Made by a program: the position numbers and the translations under genes. DNA of 64,000 nucleotides from Pseudomonas alkylphenolica (GTDB lineage: Bacteria > Pseudomonadota > Gammaproteobacteria > Pseudomonadales > Pseudomonadaceae). Shown one piece after another: positions 55,763 through 64,000 of the stretch (position 1 is its first letter; each line of letters starts with the position of its first letter). The stretch spans positions 115,530 through 179,529 of the forward strand of contig NZ_JADUCM010000008.1 of the NCBI RefSeq assembly GCF_016009175.1, given 5' to 3'. The notes under the pieces are model-generated. The model saw nothing but the letters and a program-made list of their open reading frames with translations, made no database searches and had not been told where the DNA came from.

Positions 55763-55805
55763 TTTGTGTATTGAGTGCCAAAGGGCAGTCCGTATCGTGC
55801 CAACG

Positions 55806-56465
55806 ATGGATAAGTGGACTGATGCAGTTAAAGAAAGGATGCGTGAAATCGACTTCACGCAGGAAAAACTCGCCGAACGAATGGGTGTTACCCAAGGCGC
55901 TGTGGGGCACTGGTTACGTGCTGAGCGTGAGCCCAAGCTGCACATGATCAATCAGATTCTGGTTGAGGTCGGGTTGGGCCCGCTGCAGATAGGGGCCGCG
56001 GTGCAGATGCGAGAGAACAGCGCTGTGTACGGCGACACCGTGCACCCCACGGCTATGACCGGCGCCGACGGTCACACCCACGAACTGTACTATTGCTATC
56101 CGATAGTGAGCTGGGCGCTTATCGACGAGCTCCCGGTGGCCTCGACCTGGCCACGCCAGTCGAGCGACTATGCAACGCAGGCGCGTGGTTTCTGGTTGCG
56201 TGTCGAAGGCGATGCGATGACCGCGCCGGTGGGCTTGAGTGTGCCCGAGGGCATGTTGATCCTGATCGACACCGGCCTTGCGGCCGAGCCTGAAAAGTTG
56301 CTGATCGTGCGCGAGGCGCCGGACGCTGTGGCGATTTTCCGGCAGTTGATCGAGGAGGGTGGCCAGCGCTACCTGAAGCCCTTGAACCCGACCTACCCGA
56401 AGACACTGTTTACCGAGCATACGCTGGTGCTGGGTGTGGTGGTTCAGGCGTTGATGAAGTTCTGA
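55806..56465 (+). CDS. CI/PrtR-like HTH-S24 repressor with altered catalytic residues
   Basis: This 219-residue protein has an N-terminal XRE HTH (FTQEKLAERMGVTQGAVGHW) and a C-terminal LexA/S24 fold (GFWLRVEGDAMTAPVGLSVP, EGMLILIDTG, QRYLKPLNPTYPKTLF). In cleavable relatives the motif is E-G-D-S-M, and a Lys lies in F-K-K-L. Here the Ser is Ala137 and the Lys position reads F-R179-Q-L. Both dyad residues appear lost, so RecA-stimulated self-cleavage is not expected. The ATG at 55806 begins MDKWTDAVKERM. No phage genes are adjacent. Confidence 0.88.
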   Translation: MDKWTDAVKERMREIDFTQEKLAERMGVTQGAVGHWLRAEREPKLHMINQILVEVGLGPLQIGAAVQMRENSAVYGDTVHPTAMTGADGHTHELYYCYPIVSWALIDELPVASTWPRQSSDYATQARGFWLRVEGDAMTAPVGLSVPEGMLILIDTGLAAEPEKLLIVREAPDAVAIFRQLIEEGGQRYLKPLNPTYPKTLFTEHTLVLGVVVQALMKF

Positions 56466-56531
56466 CAACGCCGGCAGCCAACGACGACCGCTACACCCAC
56501 ACGGTCGTCGTTCGCTTCAGGCAATGCGCCG

Positions 56532-58487
56532 TCAGGCTTCTTCCAGCTCCACCAGCACCGTACCTTCACTGACCATCTCGCCTTCCTGGCAGAACAGCGC
56601 CTTGACCGTACCGGCCTGGGCTGCGCGGATGCTGTGTTCCATCTTCATGGCTTCGAGCACCACCAGTTGCGCACCGGCTTCAACCGCCTGACCGACTTCG
56701 ACCAACACCCGCACAATGCTGCCGTTCATGGGCGCGCTGAGGCCGCCCTGGTGGCTGTGGCTGGCATCGGCTTCGGCGATCGGGTCGAAGCGGGTGATGG
56801 CGTGCAGCTCGCCGTCCCAGTGCAGGTACAGCGTGTCGTTCCGGCGGATCGCCAGGTGACGGCGGCGCAGGCCGTCATGTTCGACGGTCAGGTGCTCGCC
56901 CTGCAGCGTCAGCGACGGCGCGCTGGCGTGACTGAGGTTGACCGCCTGGTCCTGGCCATCGGCACGCAGGTGCAGGCTTATCTGCGCTGGCAGGCCGGCA
57001 CGCAGGCCGCTGCTGGATGCCCAGGGCGAGTTGCGGTCGTCCGCGCGCTGCAGCAGCGGCTGGCTCTGGATATAGGCTTCGCCCGCCGCTTGCCAGAACA
57101 GTGCCGGCAACGGTTGCGCTGCCGGTAGCAGTTGCTCCTGGTAGCGCGGGATGAATCCGGTATCCAGTTCGGCATCGGCAAAAGCCGGGTGTGCCAGGAT
57201 GCGGCGCAGGAAGGCAATGTTGGTCTTCAGGCCGCCGATGGCAAATTCATCAAGCATCGCCAGCAGACGCAGGCGCGCCTGTTCGCGGGTCTGGCCCCAG
57301 GCGATCAGTTTGCCCAGCATCGGGTCGTAGAACGGCGAGATGCTGTCACCTTCACAGACACCGCTGTCGACGCGTCGCCCTTCACCCGCCGCCGACTCGC
57401 GGTACAGCGCCAGGCGGCCGGTGGCCGGAAGAAAATCACTGGCCGGGTCTTCGGCGTACAGGCGCACTTCAATGGCGTGACCGTTGAGCGGTACCTGTGC
57501 CTGGGTGATCGGCAGCGGTTCGCCGCAGGCTACGCGGATTTGCCAGGCCACCAGGTCGAGGCCGGTAATGGCCTCGGTGACCGGGTGCTCGACCTGCAGG
57601 CGGGTGTTCATCTCCATGAAGAAGAATTCGCCACGGGCATCGAGCAAGAACTCGACCGTGCCGGCACCGACGTAGCCAATGGCCTGGGCTGCCTTGACTG
57701 CGGCTTCGCCCATGGCCTGGCGCTGCGCGGCGCTGAGGCCAGGCGCGGGCGCTTCTTCAACGACTTTCTGGTGGCGGCGCTGGATCGAGCAGTCGCGTTC
57801 GTTGAGGTACAGGCAGTTGCCGTGCTGGTCGGCGAATACCTGGATTTCCACGTGGCGCGGCTTGAGAACGTACTTCTCCACGAGCATGCGCGAATCGCCA
57901 AACGAAGACTGGGCTTCGCGCTGCGCCGAGGCCAGGGCTTCGGCCAGCTGGCTTTCGCTCTCGACCACTTTCATGCCCTTGCCGCCACCGCCCGCGGTGG
58001 CCTTGAGCAGTACCGGGTAGCCGATTTTTTCAGCGGCAGCGCGGAAGGTCTCCAGGTCCTGGGCGGCGCCGTGATAGCCCGGCACCAGCGGCACGCCGGC
58101 TTCTTCCATCAGCGCTTTGGCGGCCGATTTGCTGCCCATGGCATCGATGGCGCTGGCCGGTGGCCCGAGGAAGATCAGCCCGGCTGCTTCGATGGCGCGG
58201 GCGAAGCCGGCATTCTCGGAGAGAAAGCCGTAGCCGGGGTGAATGGCCTGGGCACCACTGGCCTTGGCCGCGGCCAGCAGCTTGTCGATGTCCAGGTAGC
58301 TCTCGGCGGCCTTGGCACCGCCGAGGTCGACGCGGATGTCGGCTTCGCGGCTGTGGCGGGCATCGCGGTCGATGGCGCTGTGTACCGCCACCGTGGTCAG
58401 GCCCAGGGCTTTGGCGGTGCGCATGACCCGGCAGGCGATCTCGCCGCGGTTGGCAACCAGCAGGGTGGTCAACGGGGTGCGGCTCAT
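56532..58487 (-). CDS. liuD: Methylcrotonyl-CoA carboxylase biotin subunit LiuD
   Basis: This 651-residue biotin carboxylase of leucine breakdown has the N-terminal LLVANRGEIACRVMRTAKAL, ATP-grasp residues in KATAGGGGKGMKVVESES, EMNTRLQVEHPVTEAITGLD, and a C-terminal biotinyl domain with the carrier Lys in VLEAMKMEHSIRA. It carboxylates biotin, and LiuB then transfers CO2 to 3-methylcrotonyl-CoA. Its ATG overlaps the liuC stop (ATGA). It is the last gene of the visible liu operon. Confidence 0.9.
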   Translation of the reverse strand: MSRTPLTTLLVANRGEIACRVMRTAKALGLTTVAVHSAIDRDARHSREADIRVDLGGAKAAESYLDIDKLLAAAKASGAQAIHPGYGFLSENAGFARAIEAAGLIFLGPPASAIDAMGSKSAAKALMEEAGVPLVPGYHGAAQDLETFRAAAEKIGYPVLLKATAGGGGKGMKVVESESQLAEALASAQREAQSSFGDSRMLVEKYVLKPRHVEIQVFADQHGNCLYLNERDCSIQRRHQKVVEEAPAPGLSAAQRQAMGEAAVKAAQAIGYVGAGTVEFLLDARGEFFFMEMNTRLQVEHPVTEAITGLDLVAWQIRVACGEPLPITQAQVPLNGHAIEVRLYAEDPASDFLPATGRLALYRESAAGEGRRVDSGVCEGDSISPFYDPMLGKLIAWGQTREQARLRLLAMLDEFAIGGLKTNIAFLRRILAHPAFADAELDTGFIPRYQEQLLPAAQPLPALFWQAAGEAYIQSQPLLQRADDRNSPWASSSGLRAGLPAQISLHLRADGQDQAVNLSHASAPSLTLQGEHLTVEHDGLRRRHLAIRRNDTLYLHWDGELHAITRFDPIAEADASHSHQGGLSAPMNGSIVRVLVEVGQAVEAGAQLVVLEAMKMEHSIRAAQAGTVKALFCQEGEMVSEGTVLVELEEA

Positions 58488-59302
58488 GGGCGCGGCTCCT
58501 TGTTCGACGGTGCGGGCTGCCAGTTCGGGGAACGTTTCTCCAGGAAGGCGCGCAGGCCTTCCTGCCCCTCGGGGCTGACGCGGATGCGGGCAATGGCGTT
58601 TTCGCAGTAGCGGCGCAGCGCCGGGGTCAGTTCACCGTGGCCGACTTCACGCATCAGGTCCTTGCTGGCGCGCATGGCCTGGGGGCTGTTCTGCAGCAGG
58701 TTGTCGATCCACTGCTCGACGTGTTGTTCAAGTTCCGCGGCCGGGTAGGCTTCGGCGAGCAAGCCCAGTTCACGGGCACGCTCACCGCTGAAGCGCTCGG
58801 CGGTCAGGGCATAGCGGCGCGCGGCACGCTCGCCCATGGCCTGGACCACGAACGGGCTGATGACTGCCGGTGCCAGGCCGATACGCACCTCCGACAGGCA
58901 CAGCTGCGCCTCCTGGGTGCCGATGGCCATGTCACAGCAACTGATCAGGCCCAGCGCACCGCCAAAGGCAGCACCTTGCACCACGGCCAGGCTCGGTACC
59001 TTGAGCTTGGCCAGGTTGTACATCAGCTCGGCCAGTTCGCGGGCATCGTCGAGGTTGCTGTTGTAATCCAGCGCCGCCGATTGCTGCATCCAGGCCAGGT
59101 CGGCGCCGGCGCTGAAGTGGCGGCCACGGCCGCGCAGCAGGACAAAGCGCAAGCTGTTGTCGGCAGCGATCTGGTCGATGGCCAGGATCAGCTCGCGGAT
59201 CATCTGCGCGTTGAAGGCGTTGTTCTTGTCTTCGCGGCTCAGCCACAGGGTGGCGAAACCACGGGGGTCCTTGATCAGTTCAAGGGTAGTGAAGTCGCTC
59301 AT
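58484..59302 (-). CDS. liuC: Methylglutaconyl-CoA hydratase LiuC
   Basis: This 272-residue crotonase-fold enzyme hydrates 3-methylglutaconyl-CoA in leucine catabolism. It has LRGRGRHFSAGADLAWMQQS (oxyanion loop), VQGAAFGGALGLISCCDMAI and the acidic residue region SEVRIGLAPAVISPFVV. The ATG at 59302 is preferred to a GTG two codons upstream. It shares ATGA with liuD and lies two bases after liuB, so it is tightly coupled. Confidence 0.9.
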   Translation of the reverse strand: MSDFTTLELIKDPRGFATLWLSREDKNNAFNAQMIRELILAIDQIAADNSLRFVLLRGRGRHFSAGADLAWMQQSAALDYNSNLDDARELAELMYNLAKLKVPSLAVVQGAAFGGALGLISCCDMAIGTQEAQLCLSEVRIGLAPAVISPFVVQAMGERAARRYALTAERFSGERARELGLLAEAYPAAELEQHVEQWIDNLLQNSPQAMRASKDLMREVGHGELTPALRRYCENAIARIRVSPEGQEGLRAFLEKRSPNWQPAPSNKEPRP

Positions 59303-59304
59303 GG

Positions 59305-60912
59305 TCACATCCGGAAAATGCCGAAACGGCTCTGTTCAATCGGTGCGTTGAGGGCGGCAGACAACGCCAGGCCGAGAACGTCGCGGGTTTGCGCCGGGTC
59401 AATGACGCCGTCGTCCCACAAGCGGGCGCTGGAGTAGTAGGGGTGGCCCTGGTGCTCGTACTGGTCGAGGATCGGCTGCTTGAGCCGGGCTTCGTCCTCG
59501 GCACTGAACGGATGGCCGCTACGTTCGCTTTGTTCGCGCTTGACCTGGGCCAGCACGCCTGCCGCCTGTTCGGCGCCCATTACGCCGATTCGCGCGTTCG
59601 GCCACATCCACAGGAAGCGTGGGTCGTAGGCGCGGCCGCACATGCCGTAGTTGCCGGCACCGAAGCTGCCGCCGATGATCACGGTGAACTTCGGCACCTG
59701 AGCACAGGCCACCGCCGTCACCAGCTTGGCGCCGTGCTTGGCGATACCGCCGGCCTCGTATTTCTGGCCGACCATGAAGCCTGTGATGTTTTGCAGGAAC
59801 AGCAGCGGGATACCGCGCTGGCAGGCCAGTTCGATGAAGTGCGCGCCTTTTTGCGCGGCTTCGGCGAAGAGGATGCCGTTGTTGGCCAGGATCGCAATCG
59901 GGTAACCGTGCAGGTGGGCAAAACCACACACCAGGGTGGTACCGAACAGCGCCTTGAATTCGTCGAACACCGAGCCGTCGACCAGCCGCGCGATCACTTC
60001 ACGGACATCGAAGGGCTGCTTGGCGTCGGCCGGAACGATGCCATACAGCTCCTCGGCGTCGTACAGCGGTGCAATCGGGGTTTTCTGCGCCAGTGTGCCG
60101 AGCTTGTGCCAGTTGAGGTTGGCCACGCAGCGACGGGCGATGGCCAGGGCGTGCTCGTCGTTCTCGGCATAGTGGTCGGCGACGCCGCTGGTTTTGCAGT
60201 GCACATCGGCACCGCCGAGGTCTTCGGCGCTGACCACTTCACCGGTGGCGGCTTTGACCAGGGGCGGACCGGCGAGGAAGATCGTCGCCTGCTGGCGCAC
60301 CATGATCGCCTCGTCGGCCATGGCCGGCACGTAGGCACCGCCGGCAGTGCACGAGCCCATGACCACGGCAATCTGCGGAATGCCCAGTGCGCTCATGTTG
60401 GCCTGGTTGAAGAAGATGCGACCGAAGTGTTCGCGGTCCGGGAACACCTCATCCTGACGCGGCAGGTTGGCGCCGCCGGAATCCACCAGGTACAGGCACG
60501 GCAGGCGGTTTTGCAGGGCAATGGCCTGGGCGCGCAGGTGCTTCTTCACGGTCAGCGGGTAGTAGGAACCGCCTTTTACCGTGGCGTCGTTGGCGACGAT
60601 CATGCATTCGACGCCTTCGACACGACCGATACCGGCGATGACACCGGCAGCCGGTACGTCTTCACCATAAACAGCATGGGCGGCCAGCTGACCGATCTCA
60701 AGGAAAGGCGAACCGGGGTCGAGCAGGCGGTCGATACGATCGCGCGGCAGCAATTTGCCGCGCGAGGTATGCCGTTCCTGGGCCTTGTGGCCGCCGCCTT
60801 GCTGGACCTGGGCGAGCAAGGTACGCAGGGCCTGGACCTGTTCGAGCATGGCCGCGCTGTTGCCGGCGAACTCGGCCGAGCGCGGGTTGATCTGGGTATG
60901 CAGGGTTGCCAT
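59305..60912 (-). CDS. liuB: Methylcrotonyl-CoA carboxylase carboxyltransferase subunit LiuB
   Basis: This 535-residue carboxyltransferase has [40 protein letters not shown], the acyl-CoA pocket [20 protein letters not shown] and [20 protein letters not shown]. It moves the carboxyl group from biotin on LiuD to 3-methylcrotonyl-CoA. It starts 17 bases after liuA and ends two bases before liuC. Confidence 0.93.
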   Translation of the reverse strand: MATLHTQINPRSAEFAGNSAAMLEQVQALRTLLAQVQQGGGHKAQERHTSRGKLLPRDRIDRLLDPGSPFLEIGQLAAHAVYGEDVPAAGVIAGIGRVEGVECMIVANDATVKGGSYYPLTVKKHLRAQAIALQNRLPCLYLVDSGGANLPRQDEVFPDREHFGRIFFNQANMSALGIPQIAVVMGSCTAGGAYVPAMADEAIMVRQQATIFLAGPPLVKAATGEVVSAEDLGGADVHCKTSGVADHYAENDEHALAIARRCVANLNWHKLGTLAQKTPIAPLYDAEELYGIVPADAKQPFDVREVIARLVDGSVFDEFKALFGTTLVCGFAHLHGYPIAILANNGILFAEAAQKGAHFIELACQRGIPLLFLQNITGFMVGQKYEAGGIAKHGAKLVTAVACAQVPKFTVIIGGSFGAGNYGMCGRAYDPRFLWMWPNARIGVMGAEQAAGVLAQVKREQSERSGHPFSAEDEARLKQPILDQYEHQGHPYYSSARLWDDGVIDPAQTRDVLGLALSAALNAPIEQSRFGIFRM

Positions 60913-60929
60913 GGGCGTTGTCCTTGTGC

Positions 60930-62093
60930 TCAGCGGGTTTCGTTGAACAGTTCGCGCCCGATCAGCATCCGGCGGATTTCGCTGGTGCCGGCACCGATTT
61001 CATAGAGCTTGGCGTCGCGCAGCAAGCGGCCGGCCGGGAACTCGTTGATGTAGCCGTTGCCGCCGAGGATCTGGATGGCCTCAAGCGCCATCTGGGTCGC
61101 GCGTTCGGCGGTATACAGGATCACCCCGGCAGCGTCTTTGCGCGTGGTTTCGGCGCGGTCACAGGCCTGGGCCACGGCGTACAGGTAGGCGCGGCTGGCG
61201 TTGAGCTGGGTGTACATGTCGGCAATTTTGCCCTGGATCAGCTGGAACTCGCCGATGCTCTGGCCGAACTGCTTGCGGTCGTGGATATAAGGAACCACCA
61301 GGTCCATGCACGCCTGCATGATCCCGGTCGGGCCGCCGGACAGCACCACGCGTTCATAGTCCAGACCGCTCATCAGCACTTTTACACCGCCATTGAGCAC
61401 ACCGAGGATGTTTTCCTTCGGCACTTCGACGTTGTCGAAGAACAGCTCGCAGGTGTTGGAGCCGCGCATGCCCAGTTTGTCGAACTTGTTGCTGCGGCTG
61501 AAGCCTTTCCAGTCACGTTCGACGATGAATGCGGTGATGCCGTGCGGGCCTTTTTCCAGGTCGGTCTTGGCGTAGATCACGTAGGTGTTGGCGTCGGGAC
61601 CGTTGGTGATCCAGGTTTTGCTGCCATTGAGGACGAAGTGGTCGCCGCGCTCTTCGGCGCGCAGCTTCATCGACACCACGTCGGAGCCGGCGTTGGGCTC
61701 GCTCATGGCCAGGGCGCCGATGTGCTCGCCGCTGATCAGCTTGGGCAGGTACTTGGCTTTCTGTTCGGCGTTGCCGTTGCGGTTGATCTGGTTGACGCAA
61801 AGGTTGGAGTGCGCGCCGTAGGAGAGGGCGACCGAAGCCGAGCCGCGGCTGATTTCTTCCATGGCCACCACGTGCGCCAGGTAGCCCAGGCCGGCACCGC
61901 CGTATTCTTCGCTGACGGTGATGCCCAGCAGGCCCATGTCACCGAATTTGCGCCACATGTCGGCGGGGAACAGGTTGTCCTGGTCGATCTGCGCGGCGCG
62001 GGGTGCCAGCTCGGTAGCGACGAAGGACTGCACCTGGTCGCGGAGCATATCGATGGTCTCGCCCAGGGCGAAGTTCAGGGTTGGATAATGCAT
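60930..62093 (-). CDS. liuA: Isovaleryl-CoA dehydrogenase LiuA
   Basis: This 387-residue acyl-CoA dehydrogenase has [40 protein letters not shown], the [20 protein letters not shown] region with its Glu in [10 protein letters not shown] as in isovaleryl-CoA enzymes, and [20 protein letters not shown]. It oxidises isovaleryl-CoA and passes electrons to ETF. AAGGTG lies before the ATG. It is the first gene of the operon, which has two LiuR-type palindromes upstream. Confidence 0.93.
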   Translation of the reverse strand: MHYPTLNFALGETIDMLRDQVQSFVATELAPRAAQIDQDNLFPADMWRKFGDMGLLGITVSEEYGGAGLGYLAHVVAMEEISRGSASVALSYGAHSNLCVNQINRNGNAEQKAKYLPKLISGEHIGALAMSEPNAGSDVVSMKLRAEERGDHFVLNGSKTWITNGPDANTYVIYAKTDLEKGPHGITAFIVERDWKGFSRSNKFDKLGMRGSNTCELFFDNVEVPKENILGVLNGGVKVLMSGLDYERVVLSGGPTGIMQACMDLVVPYIHDRKQFGQSIGEFQLIQGKIADMYTQLNASRAYLYAVAQACDRAETTRKDAAGVILYTAERATQMALEAIQILGGNGYINEFPAGRLLRDAKLYEIGAGTSEIRRMLIGRELFNETR

Positions 62094-62147
62094 GCGGGCA
62101 CCTTCTACGTTTTGTTCTTGGAGTTGGGTCGGTATTGCTTCATCACC

Positions 62148-62163
62148 TTTACGTTAACGTAAA
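62148..62163. promoter_or_regulatory. LiuR-type operator, liuA-proximal copy
   Basis: TTTACGTTAACGTAAA is a perfect 16-base palindrome about 55 bases before liuA. It matches the MerR-family LiuR sites known from leucine catabolism operons. Confidence 0.85.
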
Positions 62164-62197
62164 CCTGTGTTGGGTGACTGTCAATCGCACCATGACC

Positions 62198-62213
62198 TTT
62201 ACGTTAACGTAAA
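62198..62213. promoter_or_regulatory. LiuR-type operator, synthetase-proximal copy
   Basis: This is an identical 16-base palindrome exactly 50 bases from the first and 62 bases before the acyl-CoA synthetase start. It places that gene in the same regulon as liuABCD. Confidence 0.85.
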
Positions 62214-62275
62214 TATGAGCCAGAGTAGGAACCGCTTGAATCAGCTCCCAGAACAAACACAAACAAGGGACCGCC

Positions 62276-63949
62276 ATGAATCAACCGAGTTATACCCAGG
62301 GGCGTCAGGACAAGCCTTTGCTGGCCACCACCATCGGCCAGGCCTTTGACCACACAGTTGCGCGGTTCGCCCAGCGCGACGCCCTGGTGGTGCGTCATCA
62401 GCAGCAGCGTTACACCTGGCAGCAACTGGCCGAGAGTGTCGATCATCACGCCCGGGCGCTGATGGCCCTGGGGCTCAAGACCGGCGACCGCATGGGCATC
62501 TGGGCACCGAACTGCGCGCAGTGGGCCATCGCCCAGTTCGCCTCGGCCAAGATCGGCGTGATCCTGGTCAACATCAACCCGGCCTACCGCACCAGTGAAC
62601 TTGAGTATGTACTCAAGCAGTCCGGTTGCCACTGGCTGGTGTGCGCCGGCAACTTCAAGACCTCCGACTACCACGCCATGCTCGGCGAACTGCTGCCCGA
62701 ACTCGGTGAACAGGTACCTGGCCAGCTCAACTGCGAGCGCCTGCCGGAACTGCGCGGGCTGATCAGCCTGGACAGCGCGCCACCGCCAGGCTTTCTGCCC
62801 TGGGATACGCTGGGGCAGCGGGCGGGGCAAACCGAGGCGGGCGACTACCTGGCCCGCCAGCAAAGCCTGCAGTTCGACCAGCCGATCAACATCCAGTACA
62901 CCTCCGGCACTACCGGCTTTCCCAAGGGTGCCACGCTCAGCCACTACAACATCCTCAACAACGGCTACATGGTCGGCCAGAGCCTGGGCCTGACCGAGCA
63001 GGATCGGATGGTGATCCCGGTGCCGTTGTACCACTGCTTCGGCATGGTCATGGGTAACCTGGGGTGCATGGTCCACGGCAGTGCAATGATTTACCCCAAC
63101 GATGCCTTCGACCCGTTGCTGACCCTGGACACGGTTGCGCAGGAGCGGGCCACGGTGCTCTACGGAGTGCCGACCATGTTCATCGCCATGCTCGACCAGC
63201 CTCAACGCAGCGACTTTGACCTGTCCAGCCTGCGCACCGGCATCATGGCCGGGGCGACCTGCCCGATCGACGTGATGCGCCGGGTGATCGAGCACATGCA
63301 CATGAGCGAAGTGCAGATTGCCTACGGCATGACCGAAACCAGCCCGGTGTCGCTGCAGACCGGCCCCGACGATGAACTGGAACTGCGGGTGACCACGGTC
63401 GGCCGTACCCAGCCACAGCTGGAGACGAAGATCATCGACGAACACGGCTGCGTCGTGCCGCGCGGCCAGCTGGGTGAACTGTGCACCCGTGGTTACAGCG
63501 TGATGCTCGGCTACTGGGGTAACCCGGAGGCCACCCGTGAAGCCATCGACCCGGCCGGCTGGATGCACAGCGGCGACCTGGCGACCATGGATGAAGCGGG
63601 CTATGTGTGCATCACCGGGCGCAACAAGGACATGATCATCCGCGGTGGCGAGAATATCTATCCGCGGGAGCTGGAGGAGTTCTTCTTTACCCACCCGGCG
63701 GTGGCCGACGTGCAGGTGATCGGCATTCCGTGCAGCCGCTATGGCGAGGAAATCGTCGCCTGGATCAAGTTCCACCCCGGTCACAGCGCCAGTGAGATCG
63801 AGCTGCAACAGTGGTGCAAGAACCGCATTGCCCACTTCAAGACCCCGCGTCACTTCCGCTTTGTCGATGAATTCCCGATGACGGTGACCGGCAAGGTGCA
63901 GAAGTTCAAGATGCGCGAGATCAGCATCGAGGAACTCGCCGCGCGTTAG
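62276..63949 (+). CDS. AMP-forming acyl-CoA synthetase of the liu locus
   Basis: This 557-residue ANL-superfamily ligase has the P-loop [18 protein letters not shown], the [10 protein letters not shown] motif, [20 protein letters not shown] and the C-terminal [19 protein letters not shown]. The last Lys block, [13 protein letters not shown], is typical. It should activate a short, branched or medium-chain acid to its CoA ester. AAGGGA lies before the ATG. Divergence from liuA with shared LiuR boxes suggests it feeds the leucine/isovalerate route, or uses its acetoacetate (inference). Confidence 0.9.
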   Translation: MNQPSYTQGRQDKPLLATTIGQAFDHTVARFAQRDALVVRHQQQRYTWQQLAESVDHHARALMALGLKTGDRMGIWAPNCAQWAIAQFASAKIGVILVNINPAYRTSELEYVLKQSGCHWLVCAGNFKTSDYHAMLGELLPELGEQVPGQLNCERLPELRGLISLDSAPPPGFLPWDTLGQRAGQTEAGDYLARQQSLQFDQPINIQYTSGTTGFPKGATLSHYNILNNGYMVGQSLGLTEQDRMVIPVPLYHCFGMVMGNLGCMVHGSAMIYPNDAFDPLLTLDTVAQERATVLYGVPTMFIAMLDQPQRSDFDLSSLRTGIMAGATCPIDVMRRVIEHMHMSEVQIAYGMTETSPVSLQTGPDDELELRVTTVGRTQPQLETKIIDEHGCVVPRGQLGELCTRGYSVMLGYWGNPEATREAIDPAGWMHSGDLATMDEAGYVCITGRNKDMIIRGGENIYPRELEEFFFTHPAVADVQVIGIPCSRYGEEIVAWIKFHPGHSASEIELQQWCKNRIAHFKTPRHFRFVDEFPMTVTGKVQKFKMREISIEELAAR

Positions 63950-63973
63950 GTCGCGGTCGTTCTTCGCCGGCAA

Positions 63974-64000
63974 GCCTGGCTCCTACGGTAGGAGCCAGGC
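63974..64000. repeat. REP-like palindrome at window end
   Basis: GCCTGGCTCC pairs perfectly with GGAGCCAGGC around a seven-base loop. The preceding CGCCGGCAAGCC resembles the common P. putida REP. It may continue past the window and may also end the synthetase transcript. Confidence 0.6.

Noticed and set aside
55345..56465. Possible prophage or tailocin region
   Set aside because: A CI-like repressor and a DUF3077 gene are present, but there is no integrase, tail, lysis or attachment site nearby, so they are treated as chromosomal regulators.
57132..58610. 492-codon plus-strand open frame
   Set aside because: It is antisense to liuD, a certain biotin carboxylase.
59389..61005. 538-codon plus-strand open frame
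   Set aside because: It is antisense to liuB and has no recognisable domain.
62204..63973. 589-codon minus-strand open frame
   Set aside because: It is antisense to the acyl-CoA synthetase and covers one LiuR box. A shadow frame.

Overview
The window reads as one stretch of a high-G+C Pseudomonas chromosome, most like the P. putida group or a close relative. The evidence is a Fur-controlled PrrF small RNA, a leucine/isovalerate (liu) operon with paired LiuR-type palindromes, LpxO, Pseudomonas-type REP palindromes, many LysR/MocR/AraC regulators next to transporters, and the general codon style. I saw no rRNA, tRNA, CRISPR array, insertion sequence or integrase.

Region by region. 1-4.3 kb: the end of a type VI secretion (T6SS) operon on the minus strand, tssA-tssB-tssC-tssE-PAAR. 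4.6-9.1 kb: a divergent 1499-residue toxin-like protein with leucine-rich repeats and a C-terminal NEL-type E3 ubiquitin ligase domain. 9.2-18 kb: a TauE-type exporter, an SDR dehydrogenase, a polar amino-acid ABC transporter with a divergent MocR regulator, a class III aminotransferase and a class II aldolase-like protein. 18-31 kb: membrane and periplasmic proteins, an HPP-CBS protein, a MalT-like regulator, an AraC regulator with a GMC oxidoreductase, and a carboxynorspermidine-type polyamine pair. 31-36.4 kb: an Abi_alpha-like gene with an early in-frame stop, an MHS transporter, and a TonB receptor behind a cobalamin riboswitch. 36.4-40.6 kb: housekeeping and stress genes (GNAT, AhpD-like, LpxO, ThpR, small secreted or membrane proteins). 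40.6-45.7 kb: a translationally coupled operon of two Gfo/Idh/MocA dehydrogenases, an MHS transporter and a type II dehydroquinase, with a divergent LysR. 46-48.6 kb: small conserved proteins, a DUF3455 protein and an ECF sigma/anti-sigma pair. 48.6-54.3 kb: a GABA-type transaminase, LysR and permease, a thioesterase and an M14 carboxypeptidase. 54.4-56.5 kb: a regulatory cluster with a sigma-region-4/DUF4880 fusion behind a Fur box, PrrF, a DUF3077 protein and a CI/PrtR-like repressor. 56.5-64 kb: liuABCD and a divergent acyl-CoA synthetase that share two identical 16-bp palindromes.

Most of the window is metabolic: transporters and enzymes paired with a local regulator. The parts most worth a second look are the NEL ligase next to the T6SS, the repressor that appears to have lost both self-cleavage residues, the sigma-4/FecR-N hybrid next to PrrF, the interrupted Abi_alpha gene, and the corrinoid-riboswitch-controlled siderophore-type receptor. 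Family assignments rest on motif recognition by eye. No database search was run.
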